DNA from: Methyloversatilis universalis FAM5 | GTDB taxonomy: Bacteria > Pseudomonadota > Gammaproteobacteria > Burkholderiales > Rhodocyclaceae | Direction of reading: 5' to 3' | Assembly (NCBI RefSeq): GCF_000214035.2 | Contig: NZ_AFHG01000059.1 | Span: forward strand, 186,001-250,000 | Length of the DNA: 64,000 bases | In this document: positions 27,189-37,314 of the stretch, piece by piece | Position numbering within the stretch: the stretch's first letter is position 1 | Layout of the letters: every line of letters starts with the position of its first letter | The notes under the pieces: generated by a model | Database searches by the model: none | What the model saw: only the letters and a program-made list of their open reading frames with translations | What the model was told of the DNA's origin: nothing | Made by a program: the position numbers and the translations under genes

Positions 27189-28193
27189 TCAGAAGGTGTA
27201 GCCGGCCTGCGGCGTGATGCCTTCGAGGCGGTTCAGCAGCCGGGCCAGCGGCGCCAGATCGCGGTAGCGCATCGCGGCGGCGCGCAGGTAGTTCATCACC
27301 CGCGGCATGTCCTTCAGATAGCCGTCCTTGCCGTCGCGGTGGTACAGCCGCGCAAAGATGCCCAGCACCTTGAGGTGACGCTGCACGCCCATGAATTCGT
27401 ATTCGCGATGGAATTCGGCGAAGTCTTCGCGCACCGGCAGGCCGGCGCGCTTCGCGTCCTGCCAGTAGCGGATCAGCCAGTCCAGCACCTGTTCCTCGTC
27501 CCAGTCGATGTAGGCGTCCTTGAACAGGCTGACCAGGTCGTAGCTGATCGGGCCGTACACCGCGTCCTGGAAGTCGATCACGCCCGGGTTCGGGGCGGTC
27601 ACCATCAGATTGCGGCTGTGATAGTCGCGGTGTACGAACACCTGCGGCTCGGCCAGATTCACGTCCAGGATGCGGTCGAACACCTCGTACAGCGCAGTCG
27701 TTTCCGCCTCGCTCAGTTCGGCCTTCAGGTGGCGGCCGACGTACCACACAGGGAACAGTTCCATCTCGGCCAGCAGGCGGTCGCGGTCGTATTCCGGCAG
27801 CACGCCCGGGCGGCTGGCCTTCTGCATCGAAATCAGCGCGGTGGTCGCGTCGAAATACAGCGCGGGCGCGTTTTCGGCGTCCAGCACCTGCAGATAGGTG
27901 GTGCTGCCGAGGTCGGACAGCAGCAGGAAGCCCTGTTCGACGTCCTGCGCGCGCAGCGCCGGCACGTGGGCGCCGGCCGCCTCGAACAGGGCCTGCACCG
28001 CGACGAAGGGCCGGCAGTCCTCCTGCGGGGGCGGGGCGTCCATCGCGATATGGGTGCTGCCGTCCGGCAGCGTGACGCGGAAGTAGCGGCGGAAGCTCGC
28101 GTCGGCCGAAGCCGGGCGGATATCCAGGGGCTGGCCCGGGAACTGTGCGTGCAGCCAGGCGGTAAGCGCATCGAGGCGCAGGTCTTGGGTCAT
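27189..28193 (-). CDS. amgK: N-acetylmuramate/N-acetylglucosamine kinase
   Basis: 334-residue aminoglycoside-phosphotransferase-fold kinase that phosphorylates MurNAc at C1 in peptidoglycan recycling. Motifs are [14 protein letters not shown] in the nucleotide-binding loop, [13 protein letters not shown] with the catalytic Asp, and [17 protein letters not shown] with the metal-binding Asp. The C-terminal part matches AmgK in length. It precedes murU by 17 bases on the same strand and is divergent from lptD, a layout seen in many beta- and gammaproteobacteria. Confidence 0.92.
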   Translation of the reverse strand: MTQDLRLDALTAWLHAQFPGQPLDIRPASADASFRRYFRVTLPDGSTHIAMDAPPPQEDCRPFVAVQALFEAAGAHVPALRAQDVEQGFLLLSDLGSTTYLQVLDAENAPALYFDATTALISMQKASRPGVLPEYDRDRLLAEMELFPVWYVGRHLKAELSEAETTALYEVFDRILDVNLAEPQVFVHRDYHSRNLMVTAPNPGVIDFQDAVYGPISYDLVSLFKDAYIDWDEEQVLDWLIRYWQDAKRAGLPVREDFAEFHREYEFMGVQRHLKVLGIFARLYHRDGKDGYLKDMPRVMNYLRAAAMRYRDLAPLARLLNRLEGITPQAGYTF

Positions 28194-28278
28194 GGTCGGG
28201 GGTGTCCGGGGCGCCCGCTTGCAAATAGTTGCCGTCGCCGGCCGGGATGCGGGTGCCGTTTGATAAGATGCGCGATTC

Positions 28279-28284
28279 TATAAC
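28279..28284 (+). promoter_or_regulatory. Possible -10 element of the lptD operon
   Basis: TATAAC, five of six consensus bases, lies 49 bases before the lptD start in the amgK/lptD spacer. A TTTGAT (28259-28264) upstream is too close (14 bases) for an ideal -35, so the call is tentative. Confidence 0.35.
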
Positions 28285-28332
28285 GCGGCCGCGCACGGAC
28301 CGCCGACCTGTCGGCGCCGGACGAAGGCCGGT

Positions 28333-31317
28333 GTGCAACCCGCGATCAGCCCGCTTCCAGCCCTTTCATCCGTGCTCCGGCGTTCCGTCATCCTTTCTCT
28401 CGCCTGGATGTCCTGCACTGCGCAGGCGGCCGATGCGATGCCGTCGCTCAAGGTCGATCCTGGCCTGCTGCCGCCGTCGCAGCGCCCGGCGAAACAGGCC
28501 GACGCAAAGCAGTCCGACGCAAAGCAGGGCGCTGCCAAGCCTGCCGCGACCGGCAAGACGGCCGAACACGCCCCGGATCAGAATCAGGGGCCCGCGGCCG
28601 CGCAGTCCGCTCCGCAGACCGCCGAAACCTTCCCGGTGGCGGCGCCCGGCGAAACCCCGGCGGCTGCGCCTGCGGCCGCTCCGGCTGCCGTCGCAGCCCC
28701 TCAGCCGGCCAGGACGGCCCCCGCTGCGGCGGCGCCCGCTGCCGCGGCGCCGGTCCGGGTGCCGGACGAAAGCCGTGCCGGACGCACGCCGATCGCCGAC
28801 AGCATGACGGCGCGCAACATGCCGCCGCTCAAGGTCGATCGTTCGCTGGTGCGCAATCCGCCGTCGCGTGCGGCCGGTGCAGCGGTCGCTGCTCAGGGCG
28901 GGCCCGCATCGGTCGACGAGCCGCCGGCCTATCGCAACGTGACCACCGCGCGCAACATGCCGCCGCTCAAGGTGGATCGCGCGCTGCTCGGCACGCCGCC
29001 GGTGGCGCGCCGCCGTTCGCCGTCCGAACTGCCGGCCGGGGCCGCGGTGACCCAGCTCGCCGGCAACGCCCCGGCGGCCGATACCGGCGCGCTGCCGCCC
29101 GCCGTGCCCGAGGACGATGAAAGCAGGATGCTGCGCGGCGCGATCACGCTGTCCGAATACGTCGAGAAACACCCGGAATCGCGCGCCACGCTGATCGCCG
29201 CCGACCAGCTCGACGGCACCACCGACGAAATCATGCGCGCGGTCGGCGCGGCCGAACTGCGCCGCCCGGGCACCTCGCTGACCGCAGACGCCATCACCTA
29301 CGCGCCGCCGACCGACGAACTGCAGGCCGACGGCAATGTGCGCCTGGTGCGCGGCGAGGACGTGGTCGAAGGGCCGTCGCTGCGCTATCGGCTGGAGCGG
29401 GGCGAGGGCGTGTTCGAGAAGCCGCGCTACACGATACGGCGCAATCTGCAGACCGGCGAAAACCTGCGCACCACCACCGGTCGCGGCGAAGCCGAGCAGA
29501 TGGAATTCCTGAGCGACAGCCGGGTGCGCATGGACAAGGCCACCTATTCGACCTGCAGCCCGGACAGCCCGGACTGGTACGCCCAGGTCGATACGCTGAA
29601 CCTCGATTTCGATTCCGAGGTCGGCGAGGGGCGCAACGGCAAGATCGTGTTCAAGGGCGTGCCGGTGCTGTATTCGCCCTGGCTGGACTTCTCGCTGAAC
29701 AACCGCCGCAAGTCCGGCTTCCTGACGCCCACCTTCGGCGTGACCAACCGTACCGGTATCGATTTCCTGATGCCGTACTACTGGAACATCGCGCCGAACA
29801 TGGACGCCACGGTCGCGCTGCGCTTCCTCGGCACGCGCGGCCTGATGCTCAGCAACGAGTTCCGCTACCTGCAGGAAGACTACGCCGGCAAGCTGCGGCT
29901 GGACTACCTGCCGAACGACAGCATCGCCAACCGCAACCGCTACGCCTTCAGCTTCCAGCACGAACACCAGCTGAACGAACGGCTGAGCGGCACGCTGAAC
30001 ATCAATTCGGTGTCCGACCGCGACTACTACACCGACCTGGGTTCCCGCCTGGCCATCACCTCGCTCAGCTATCTGCCGCGTGAGGGTACGCTGTCCTACA
30101 ACGGCGACTGGTGGCGGGTGAACGCCAAGGCGACCGAGTACCAGGCGCTGGCCAACCGGCCGGAAATCTACCGCCAGATGCCGTCGGTCACCTTCAATGC
30201 GCTGAAGTCCGATCTGCCCGGCGGACTGGTGTTCAGCACGATGGCGAACTACACCGACTTCGCGATCGACGACGTGCGGCGCGACCAGGGGCGCCGGGCG
30301 GTGCTGTATCCGCAGCTGTCGCTGCCGATGCGCAACCCGTACTTCTTCGTGACGCCCAAGTTCGGCGTGCATCTGACCAATTACCAGATCGACCGCGGCA
30401 CCAACAACGCTGGCCAGCCGACCTCGCTGTCGCGCTCGATACCGATTTTCAGCCTCGACGCCGGTACCGTGTTCGAGCGCGATTCCGACCTGTTCGGCCA
30501 GGGTTACATCCAGACCTTCGAGCCGCGCATGTACTACGTGCTGTCGAGCTACAAGAACCAGAACCGCTTCCCGGTCTTCGACAGCGCGCTGGCCGACTTC
30601 AACTTCGCGCAGATCTTCTCGGAGAACGTCTACGTCGGTCAGGACCGCATCGCCGACAGCAACCAGGTCACCGCAGCCGCGATCTCGCGCTTCATCGACC
30701 CGCAGACCGGCGCCGAGCGCGCCCGTCTGGCGCTGGGTCAGCGCTTCTACTTCGCTGACCAGAACGTGGTGCTGCCCGGTGGTACGCCGCGCACCGGCAA
30801 TATCGCCAGCACGCTGGCCGCGGTGTCCGGCGAGCTGATGGACAAGACCTGGATCGATGCCGCCGTCCAGTACAACACCGACCTTTCGCAGACCGAGCGC
30901 TACAGCATCACCGCGCGCTGGAATCCGCGCGAGGCGCAGGTGTTCAACACCTCTTACCGCTTCCGCCGCGAGGGCGTGACCACGGCCGAGGTACGCGACC
31001 TCGACCTGTCGGCGCAGTGGCCGCTGACCAACCGCTGGTATGCGCTGGCCCGCCACAACTATTCGATCGCCGACCGCCGGCTGGTCGAAGGCCTCGCCGG
31101 CTTCGAATACAACGGCGGCTGCTGGGTCGGTCGTTTCGTGTTCCAGCGTATCGCGACCAACGTCCAGCGCACCCGCACCGCGCTGTTCTTCCAGCTCGAG
31201 CTGAATGACTTTTCGCGCATCGGTTCCAACCCGCTGGATGCGCTCAAGCGCAGCATCCCGGGCTATGGCCAGATCAACCAGAGCACTGCCGATCCGATCT
31301 TCGGCGGCGACTACTGA
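28333..31317 (+). CDS. lptD: LPS-assembly outer-membrane protein LptD
   Basis: 994-residue barrel that inserts lipopolysaccharide into the outer leaflet. After a signal peptide ([17 protein letters not shown]) comes an Ala/Pro-rich, low-complexity region to about residue 270 containing three copies of a MPxLKVD motif (residues 36, 163, 209). The OstA/LptA-like beta-jellyroll starts near residue 300 ([24 protein letters not shown]), and the LptD barrel follows to the C-terminus. Cys residues in [11 protein letters not shown] and [11 protein letters not shown] fit the disulfide pattern. It is about 200 residues longer than E. coli LptD because of the N-terminal region. GTG 28333 is preceded by AAGG; a later GTG at 28372 is an alternative start. 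Confidence 0.97.
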   Translation: MQPAISPLPALSSVLRRSVILSLAWMSCTAQAADAMPSLKVDPGLLPPSQRPAKQADAKQSDAKQGAAKPAATGKTAEHAPDQNQGPAAAQSAPQTAETFPVAAPGETPAAAPAAAPAAVAAPQPARTAPAAAAPAAAAPVRVPDESRAGRTPIADSMTARNMPPLKVDRSLVRNPPSRAAGAAVAAQGGPASVDEPPAYRNVTTARNMPPLKVDRALLGTPPVARRRSPSELPAGAAVTQLAGNAPAADTGALPPAVPEDDESRMLRGAITLSEYVEKHPESRATLIAADQLDGTTDEIMRAVGAAELRRPGTSLTADAITYAPPTDELQADGNVRLVRGEDVVEGPSLRYRLERGEGVFEKPRYTIRRNLQTGENLRTTTGRGEAEQMEFLSDSRVRMDKATYSTCSPDSPDWYAQVDTLNLDFDSEVGEGRNGKIVFKGVPVLYSPWLDFSLNNRRKSGFLTPTFGVTNRTGIDFLMPYYWNIAPNMDATVALRFLGTRGLMLSNEFRYLQEDYAGKLRLDYLPNDSIANRNRYAFSFQHEHQLNERLSGTLNINSVSDRDYYTDLGSRLAITSLSYLPREGTLSYNGDWWRVNAKATEYQALANRPEIYRQMPSVTFNALKSDLPGGLVFSTMANYTDFAIDDVRRDQGRRAVLYPQLSLPMRNPYFFVTPKFGVHLTNYQIDRGTNNAGQPTSLSRSIPIFSLDAGTVFERDSDLFGQGYIQTFEPRMYYVLSSYKNQNRFPVFDSALADFNFAQIFSENVYVGQDRIADSNQVTAAAISRFIDPQTGAERARLALGQRFYFADQNVVLPGGTPRTGNIASTLAAVSGELMDKTWIDAAVQYNTDLSQTERYSITARWNPREAQVFNTSYRFRREGVTTAEVRDLDLSAQWPLTNRWYALARHNYSIADRRLVEGLAGFEYNGGCWVGRFVFQRIATNVQRTRTALFFQLELNDFSRIGSNPLDALKRSIPGYGQINQSTADPIFGGDY

Positions 31318-31345
31318 CCGCCCAGATTTCCGACGGAACACCCCC

Positions 31346-32677
31346 ATGCTGAACACTCGGTTTTTCGCCCTGCTGCTGAGCGCCTGCGCGCTGTTCCATG
31401 TCGCCGGTGTACATGCCCAGGCCGGCCGGAACGCGCCCGCCGACGTGGTCGAGGTCGATCGCATCGTCGCGGTGGTCAACAGCGACGCCATCACGCTGTA
31501 CGAACTGCGCGCGCGCACCGACCAGGCGATGGCCCAGCTGCGCGGCCGCAACGTAACGCCCCCGCCGCGTGAGGATTTCGAGCGGCAGGTACTCGAGCGC
31601 ATGATTTACGAGAAGGTCCAGCTGCAGCATGCGGAAGAGACGCAGATGCGCGTCGATGACCGCATGCTCGAAGCCGCACTGGGCCGCATCGCCGAAAGCA
31701 ACAACATGAATGCGACCCAGCTGCGCTCCGCAGTGGAACGCGATGGCATTTCGTGGTCCAGTTTCCGCGACGACATCCGCAAGGAAATCATCCTGAGCCG
31801 GCTGCGTGACCGCGAAGTCGAAAGCCGGGTCGTGGTGACCGAAGGCGAGATCGACAATTACCTCGCCAGCCCGCAGCGCAAGGCGGAGCAGCCGGAGGAA
31901 TACAACATTTCCCACATCCTGCTGCGGGTGCCGGAAGGCGCGAGCCCGGAAACGCTGCTGCGGCTGAAGGCCCGCGCCGATGCCGCGCTCGACGCGATCA
32001 GGCGCGGCGAGGACTTCGCGCGCGTGGCCGCGTCCTATTCCGAAGCGCAGGACGCGCTGTCCGGCGGCAGCCTGGGGTGGCGCCCGGTCGACCGCATGCC
32101 GCAGCTGTTCGCGGACATGCTGCCCAAGCTCAAGGTGGGTGAGGTGAGCGACGTCATGCGCAGCCCGGCCGGCTTCCACATCATGAAGGTGGTCGACAAG
32201 CGCGGCGGCGTGGGTGGCGGTGACGGTCGCGTCAGCCAGACCCGTGCCCGTCACATCCTGATCAAGACCTCCGAAGTGATGAGCGACGCCGAAGCGCGCC
32301 GCCGGCTCACTTCGCTGAAGGAACGCCTGGACAACGGCGGCAGCTTCGAGGAACTGGCGCGCTCCAATTCGCAGGACCTGTCGGCCGCCAAGGGCGGCGA
32401 TCTGGGCTGGCTGTATCCGGGCGATACCGTGCCCGAATTCGAGAAGGTGATGAACGCGCTGCAGCCGGGTCAGGTCAGCGAACCGGTGCAGTCCCCGTTC
32501 GGCTGGCACCTGATCCAGGTGGTCGAGCGCCGGGTCGAGGACGTGTCGACCGAGCGCCAGCGCGCCGCCGCCCGCATGGCGCTGCGCGAGCGCAAGGCGG
32601 AAGAGGTGTATCAGGACTGGGTGCGCCAGCTGCGCGACCGCGCCTATGTCGAAATCCGGCTGAACGACGAGCGGTGA
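31346..32677 (+). CDS. surA: Periplasmic chaperone / peptidyl-prolyl isomerase SurA
   Basis: 443 residues. A signal peptide ([19 protein letters not shown]) is followed by the SurA N-terminal chaperone domain ([21 protein letters not shown]) and two parvulin domains, with cores [12 protein letters not shown] and [11 protein letters not shown], each followed by the GGSLGW/GGDLGW motif. It escorts outer-membrane barrels such as LptD, whose gene lies 28 bases upstream. ATG 31346 is selected because the longer frame has no signal peptide. Its stop overlaps the pdxA start. Confidence 0.97.
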   Translation: MLNTRFFALLLSACALFHVAGVHAQAGRNAPADVVEVDRIVAVVNSDAITLYELRARTDQAMAQLRGRNVTPPPREDFERQVLERMIYEKVQLQHAEETQMRVDDRMLEAALGRIAESNNMNATQLRSAVERDGISWSSFRDDIRKEIILSRLRDREVESRVVVTEGEIDNYLASPQRKAEQPEEYNISHILLRVPEGASPETLLRLKARADAALDAIRRGEDFARVAASYSEAQDALSGGSLGWRPVDRMPQLFADMLPKLKVGEVSDVMRSPAGFHIMKVVDKRGGVGGGDGRVSQTRARHILIKTSEVMSDAEARRRLTSLKERLDNGGSFEELARSNSQDLSAAKGGDLGWLYPGDTVPEFEKVMNALQPGQVSEPVQSPFGWHLIQVVERRVEDVSTERQRAAARMALRERKAEEVYQDWVRQLRDRAYVEIRLNDER

Positions 32678-33699
32678 GCCGTCCGCGCATCGCCCTCACC
32701 ACCGGAGAGCCGGCCGGCATCGGCCCGGAACTGTGCGCCGCGCTGGCCGGCCGCCGCTTCGACGCCCGGCTGGTGCTGATCGGCGATGCCGGGCTGATCG
32801 CCGAGCGCGCCCGCGTCTGCGGCATCGATCTCGCACTGCGCCCGTACGACGCCTCGCGGCCGGACACCGAGGGAGCGGACGAACTCGAAGTGCTGCACGT
32901 GCCGCTGGCGGCGCCGGCGGTCGCAGGCCGGGTCGACCCGGCCAACGCGCGCTATGTGCTTGCCCTGCTGGACCGCGCACGCGACGGCTGCATGCGCGGC
33001 GAGTTTGCCGCCATGGTCACCGCACCGCTGCACAAGGGTGTGATCAACGATGCGGGCATCGCCTTCACCGGCCACACCGAATACCTCGCCGACACCACCG
33101 GCACGCCTCAGGTGGTGATGATGCTGGCCGGCCGCACCGGTGCAGACGCCCGGACAACGGCCGATGGTCCCTGGCTGCGCGTGGCGCTGGCCACCACCCA
33201 TCTGCCGCTGTCCGCGGTGCCGGCCGCCATCAACCGTGAATCGCTGGCGCGCACGCTGCGCATCCTTGACCATGACCTGCGCGCCCATTTCGGCATTGCC
33301 CGGCCGCACATCGTGGTGGCCGGTCTGAATCCGCACGCCGGCGAAGGCGGCCACATGGGGCGGGAGGAGCTGGACGTGATCGCGCCGGTGCTCGACGCGC
33401 TGCGTGCCGACGGCCTCGACCTCGAAGGCCCGCTGCCGGCGGATACGCTGTTCGTACCGCGCCATCTCGACGGCGCCGATGCGGTGCTCGCCATGTTCCA
33501 TGACCAGGGCCTGCCGGTGCTCAAGTACGCCACCTTCGGCCACGGCATCAACATCACGCTGGGTCTGCCGCTGATCCGTACCTCGGTCGATCATGGCACC
33601 GCGCTCGATCTGGCCGGCACCGGCCGTGCCGACACCGGCAGCCTGATCGAGGCGGTCGACGCCGCGATCTCGATGGCGCGCGCGCGCCGGACGCACTGA
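32674..33699 (+). CDS. pdxA: 4-hydroxythreonine-4-phosphate dehydrogenase
   Basis: 341-residue NAD- and divalent-metal-dependent enzyme of the DXP-dependent pyridoxal-phosphate pathway. Landmarks are [14 protein letters not shown] at the N-terminus, [21 protein letters not shown] with a metal-binding His, [23 protein letters not shown] and [12 protein letters not shown] with another metal-binding His. The GTG start at 32674 overlaps the surA stop by four bases. lptD-surA-pdxA-rsmA is a strongly conserved proteobacterial order. Confidence 0.97.
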   Translation: MSRPRIALTTGEPAGIGPELCAALAGRRFDARLVLIGDAGLIAERARVCGIDLALRPYDASRPDTEGADELEVLHVPLAAPAVAGRVDPANARYVLALLDRARDGCMRGEFAAMVTAPLHKGVINDAGIAFTGHTEYLADTTGTPQVVMMLAGRTGADARTTADGPWLRVALATTHLPLSAVPAAINRESLARTLRILDHDLRAHFGIARPHIVVAGLNPHAGEGGHMGREELDVIAPVLDALRADGLDLEGPLPADTLFVPRHLDGADAVLAMFHDQGLPVLKYATFGHGINITLGLPLIRTSVDHGTALDLAGTGRADTGSLIEAVDAAISMARARRTH

Positions 33700-33700
33700 C

Positions 33701-34477
33701 ATGGAAGGTCACCGCGCACGCAAGCGCTTCGGCCAGAACTTCCTGGTCGACGGCAACATCATCCGCAAGATCGTCGCCGCCATCGATCCGAAGCCGGATC
33801 AGGTGATCGTGGAAATCGGCCCCGGTCTGGGCGCCATGACCCGGCCAGTCAGCGAAAAGCTCGACCGCCTGCACGTGGTCGAGATCGACCGCGACCTCGC
33901 GCAGCGGCTGCGCGAAGGCGACCTGGCGCCCAAGCTGGAGATTCACGAAACCGATGCGCTGAAGTTCGACTTCGGCACGCTCGGTCCCGACCTGCGGGTG
34001 ATCGGCAATCTGCCGTACAACATTTCCAGCCCGCTGCTGTTTCACCTCGCGGAGCACGCCGAGCGCATCCGCGACATGACCTTCATGCTGCAGAAGGAAG
34101 TGGTCGACCGCATCGTCGCCGCGCCCGACACCGACGAGTACGGCCGGCTGTCGGTCATGCTGCAGTACCGCTTCGAGTGCGCCCACCTGTTCGACGTGCC
34201 GCCCGGCGCCTTCAGGCCGGCGCCCAAGGTGATGTCGGCCATCGTCCATCTGAAGCCGCGCCCGGTCGAGCAGCTCACCGCGCGCGACCCGCTGCGGATG
34301 TCCGCCATCGTCAAGGCCGCCTTCGGCCAGCGCCGCAAGACGCTGCGCAACACCCTGCGCGAACACCTCGACGTGGCCGACTGGGCCGCGCTGGGCATCG
34401 ACCCCTCACGCCGCGGCGAAACGCTCGAAGTCGCCGACTACGTGCGCATCGCCAACCACTGCGCCGCGCGCGGCTGA
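33701..34477 (+). CDS. rsmA: 16S rRNA dimethyladenosine transferase
   Basis: 258-residue SAM-dependent enzyme (KsgA) that dimethylates two adjacent adenines of helix 45 in 16S rRNA during 30S maturation. It opens RARKRFGQNFLVDGNII and has motif I VVEIGPGLGAMT, an ETDALKFDF acidic motif and the catalytic motif IV GNLPYNISSPLLFHL. The C-terminal helical domain with AFGQRRKTLRNTL is complete. It starts two bases after the pdxA stop and is the last gene of the lptD operon. Confidence 0.97.
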   Translation: MEGHRARKRFGQNFLVDGNIIRKIVAAIDPKPDQVIVEIGPGLGAMTRPVSEKLDRLHVVEIDRDLAQRLREGDLAPKLEIHETDALKFDFGTLGPDLRVIGNLPYNISSPLLFHLAEHAERIRDMTFMLQKEVVDRIVAAPDTDEYGRLSVMLQYRFECAHLFDVPPGAFRPAPKVMSAIVHLKPRPVEQLTARDPLRMSAIVKAAFGQRRKTLRNTLREHLDVADWAALGIDPSRRGETLEVADYVRIANHCAARG

Positions 34478-34554
34478 ACAGCCTCAGCTTCAGCCTCGAC
34501 CGGCGTTCGCCTGGATGCCTTCACATCCGGACCGTGTGCGGCTGAAGTGCGCCG

Positions 34555-34752
34555 TCAGGCGTCCTTTTTCACGCTGCAGGTGCTGATGCCCAGCAGCGGA
34601 TAGGCCGGGCAGAAATTGAACAGCCCGGTCAGCAGCGGCACCACACCCAGATAGCCCCACGCACTGATGGTGCCGGTTGCCGCCATGGCGATCAGCGCGA
34701 GGCCGACGACGATGCGCAGGATCTTGTCGATGCCGCCCACATTGCTTTTCAT
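34555..34752 (-). CDS. DUF2892 (YgaP-type) small inner-membrane protein
   Basis: 65 residues: MKSNVGGIDKILRIVVGLALIA, a second helix WGYLGVVPLLTGLFNFCPAYPLLGISTC. This two-helix pattern with the FCPAYPLLGIST block is typical of the DUF2892/YgaP membrane module. Here it stands alone without the rhodanese domain of YgaP. GAGAACC sits upstream of ATG. It is isolated, convergent with rsmA and divergent from the two-partner secretion locus. Function is not known. Confidence 0.88.
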   Translation of the reverse strand: MKSNVGGIDKILRIVVGLALIAMAATGTISAWGYLGVVPLLTGLFNFCPAYPLLGISTCSVKKDA

Positions 34753-34858
34753 GATGGTTCTCCCTTGAAGTGATCCGTGGCCACATGGTGCTGCGACGGC
34801 GGGGCCGGCTCAGTGACCCAGGTTACACATCATCCGATTGCCGGTTATCGCGGGGTGC

Positions 34859-34887
34859 TTGACATCAATAAATGACAAATGGATATT
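34859..34887 (+). promoter_or_regulatory. Sigma-70 promoter of the two-partner secretion locus
   Basis: A perfect -35 TTGACA (34859-34864), 17-base spacer and -10 GATATT (34882-34887, four of six). Transcription would start near 34894, which rules out the in-frame ATG at 34879 as the start of the next gene and supports TTG 34918. Confidence 0.7.
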
Positions 34888-34917
34888 CCGCCGGATGCGC
34901 TTCCAGGAGTGCCGCCG

Positions 34918-36537
34918 TTGAAACGTCCTGTCCTGATTACCGCACTGATTGCCGTCACGGCCTCGCCGACGTTTCCTGCCCGGGCGCTGGAGCCGGCTGA
35001 GCGTCTGATCGACGAACAGCGTACCGAGCAGGCTCGTTCGCGGCTGCGGTCCGATGCATTGCCTTCGCCGGCTGCGGGGCCGACCGACGCACCCGCCCTG
35101 GCGCGTTCACCGGCCGATCTGGATGAGCCGGGCGAAGCACTAGCGGCGCCGGACATCCGCATCCATGCGCGCGGGCTGCTGGATGCCGCCACGCTCGAGT
35201 GGCTCCGTCTCGTCTTCGCGGCTCAGCCGCTGGGCATTCAACGGCTGTCGCTGCTGATCCGGCGGATCGATGCGGCGCTGATCGAAGCCCGCTGGATCAC
35301 CAGCCGATCACGCGTCGCCGCACTTGATCCGGTTTCGGGCGTGGTCGAGATCGAGGTGGTGCCGGGCCGGGTAGCGTCGATCTCGCCGCTCGGTGTGGCT
35401 GACCGGGTCCTGCCCTTGGTGCCGGAGGACGTCCTGAGTCAGGCGGCGCTGGAGCAGGGGGTCCAGCAGATCAACCGCCTGCGGCTGATGCAGGCCCAGG
35501 TGAAGGTGCTGCCGGGGTCGCAGCCCGGCTACAGCGTGCTGGACCTGACACTGCACGGCGACGAACGGCTGTGGTCTCTGGCCTTCGGCGCTGACAACCA
35601 GGGCAGCGAACAGACCGGCAGTGCGCGCCAGCGCATCGCGTACCGCTGCGTTCATGCCTTGGGCCTGTATGAGGACTTTCAGCTCCTCACCTTGCGAAGC
35701 GCCGACAGCGAAGCGCTGCTGGCCTCGCTTTCGGTACCGGCGGGCTGGTCGCTGTGGTCGGTGACCGCGTCGGCGTCGAAGTCAGACAGCACCCTCGCCG
35801 GCCTGCGCTTCGGCAGCGATGCGCAGACGCTGCAGCTGGGCTGGCAGCGGGTGCTGTCGCTGTCGGCGCAGGCCCGGCATGCGCTCGATGTCAGCCTGTC
35901 TCACGCGCGGATCGCGCGTGACATCGGCGGCGTCGATCTGCTGACCCGGCGCAGCAGCGTGCTGCGGGTGTCCTGGGTCCATACCGGACGCACCGGTTAC
36001 GGCCAGTACTTCATCGAACCGGCGCTGTCTCGTGGTCTGCGGCTGTTCGGCGCGGTCCGTGACACGGCCGACCTGGCGCCGGATCACACCCACTACCAGT
36101 TCTCCCGTCTGACGCTGAATGCAGGCGCGGCGTTGCCTCTGTCGGAAGCGACCGAACTGGCCCTGCAGTACACCGGACAGTACGCGCGCAACGCGCTGCC
36201 GGGCGCCGAACAGCTCTATCTCGGTGGCATGGGCTCGATTCGCGGCTACGCCGAGAACCTGACCTTCGGCGATCGCGGTCACCTGTTGCGGATGGAACTG
36301 AGACATGCGCTGTCGCGCTTTGACGGTGCGCTGCGACTGCTGCCCTTCGTCCATCTGGATGGCGGCAGCGTGCGGCAGATCGGCGGATCCGATATCACGC
36401 TGACCAGCGCCGGCGTTGGCGTGCGAGCACAGGCCGGCGGCTGGACACTGGATACCGCGCTCAGCGCCCCTCTCAGTCATCCGGACGCGCTGTCCTCCGG
36501 GTGGCGTCTGCATGTATCGGTCGGCTATCTGCTGTAG
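34918..36537 (+). CDS. Two-partner secretion transporter TpsB (FhaC/ShlB/CdiB-like)
   Basis: 539-residue outer-membrane Omp85-type exporter for the TpsA protein encoded downstream. The TTG start gives a good signal peptide (LKRPVLITALIAVTASPTFPARA) and has AGGAG eight bases upstream. Residues 75-195 contain a POTRA-like region (DIRIHARGLLDAATL..., then VVEIEVVPGRVASISPLG), and the barrel follows. Conserved motif 3 (SIRGYAENLTFGDRG) carrying the IRGY tip residues is near residue 441. The C-terminus ends GYLL, an aromatic-poor barrel end. It leads the tpsB-PPIase-tpsA-immunity cluster. Confidence 0.92.
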   Translation: MKRPVLITALIAVTASPTFPARALEPAERLIDEQRTEQARSRLRSDALPSPAAGPTDAPALARSPADLDEPGEALAAPDIRIHARGLLDAATLEWLRLVFAAQPLGIQRLSLLIRRIDAALIEARWITSRSRVAALDPVSGVVEIEVVPGRVASISPLGVADRVLPLVPEDVLSQAALEQGVQQINRLRLMQAQVKVLPGSQPGYSVLDLTLHGDERLWSLAFGADNQGSEQTGSARQRIAYRCVHALGLYEDFQLLTLRSADSEALLASLSVPAGWSLWSVTASASKSDSTLAGLRFGSDAQTLQLGWQRVLSLSAQARHALDVSLSHARIARDIGGVDLLTRRSSVLRVSWVHTGRTGYGQYFIEPALSRGLRLFGAVRDTADLAPDHTHYQFSRLTLNAGAALPLSEATELALQYTGQYARNALPGAEQLYLGGMGSIRGYAENLTFGDRGHLLRMELRHALSRFDGALRLLPFVHLDGGSVRQIGGSDITLTSAGVGVRAQAGGWTLDTALSAPLSHPDALSSGWRLHVSVGYLL

Positions 36538-36570
36538 CGCGTCGCGTCTGCCCCCGAAAGAGGTGAGTCC

Positions 36571-37314
36571 ATGAAAACACGTCCTCTGATCGTGTCCGCA
36601 TGCATGCTGTTCTGCCCCTTGACGTCCGTGTCCCGGGCACAGGGGGCGCCCGCCGGGGATGATGCGGCGACGCATGCCCGGATCGAAGCGGTGCTGTGGC
36701 GCCGCGCACAGGCAGCGGGGGATGACCGGTCTCCGACCGTGACGACCGCGGCGGACGACGCCCGCCACCGGGCGGCCATCGAAGCCTATGTCGCCCGCCA
36801 GATCACGCCGGTCGAACCGACCGATGATGCCCTGCGTGCGCGCTACCAGGACGTTCTGTCCGGCCTCGGTGACGAGGAGTACCACCTGCGCATGCTGCTG
36901 CATCGCGATCGCGAGGTGATCGACGGCGCGCTGCGCCAGCTGGCTGCCGGTGCGGACTTTGCCGCGCTGGCGCGTCTGCATTCGCAGGCGCCGTCCGCCG
37001 CGCGCGGCGGCGATCTGGGCTGGGTGAGCTTTCCGCTGCCGGTACGCGAAGGCTGCACTCAGGGCCTACCGCGCGAAGTGGCTGAGCAGCTGACGCGTAT
37101 GGTGGCGGGCGAGGTGGGCGATCCGATCCGGCTCGGCGGCGTCTGGCTGTTGATGAAGCTCGAGGACAGACGGTCGGCCGACGTGCCGGATTTCGAGCGA
37201 GCTCGTCCGGTGCTCAGACGGCTCATGCTGATCGAACAGATGCAGCAGAAGGCGGCCGCGCTGTCGGCGGCCGTTCGGCTGGATGCAGGCTTGCCCACCG
37301 GTGCTGCGCAATGA
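36571..37314 (+). CDS. Secreted parvulin-type peptidyl-prolyl isomerase in the TPS locus
   Basis: 247 residues. An N-terminal signal peptide (RPLIVSACMLFCPLTSVSRA-QGAP) leads to a helical region and a PpiC-like core: EYHLRMLLHRDREVIDGALRQLAAGADFAALARLHSQ, then GGDLGWVSFPLP, LTRMVAGEVGDPIRLGGVWLLMKLED. This is the parvulin layout, with the GGDLGW signature. It is coded between tpsB and tpsA and overlaps the tpsA start by four bases, so it probably chaperones the exoprotein through the periplasm. A strong AGAGGTGA precedes ATG 36571. Confidence 0.88.
   Translation: MKTRPLIVSACMLFCPLTSVSRAQGAPAGDDAATHARIEAVLWRRAQAAGDDRSPTVTTAADDARHRAAIEAYVARQITPVEPTDDALRARYQDVLSGLGDEEYHLRMLLHRDREVIDGALRQLAAGADFAALARLHSQAPSAARGGDLGWVSFPLPVREGCTQGLPREVAEQLTRMVAGEVGDPIRLGGVWLLMKLEDRRSADVPDFERARPVLRRLMLIEQMQQKAAALSAAVRLDAGLPTGAAQ

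Noticed and set aside
26482-28338. One long minus-strand frame joining murU to upstream DNA
   Set aside because: The upstream 390 codons are an out-of-frame reading of amgK; only the part from 27171 resembles a protein family.
28366-31602. Open frame of 1078 codons on the minus strand opposite lptD
   Set aside because: Covers lptD and part of surA in antisense; composition is a high-GC artefact.
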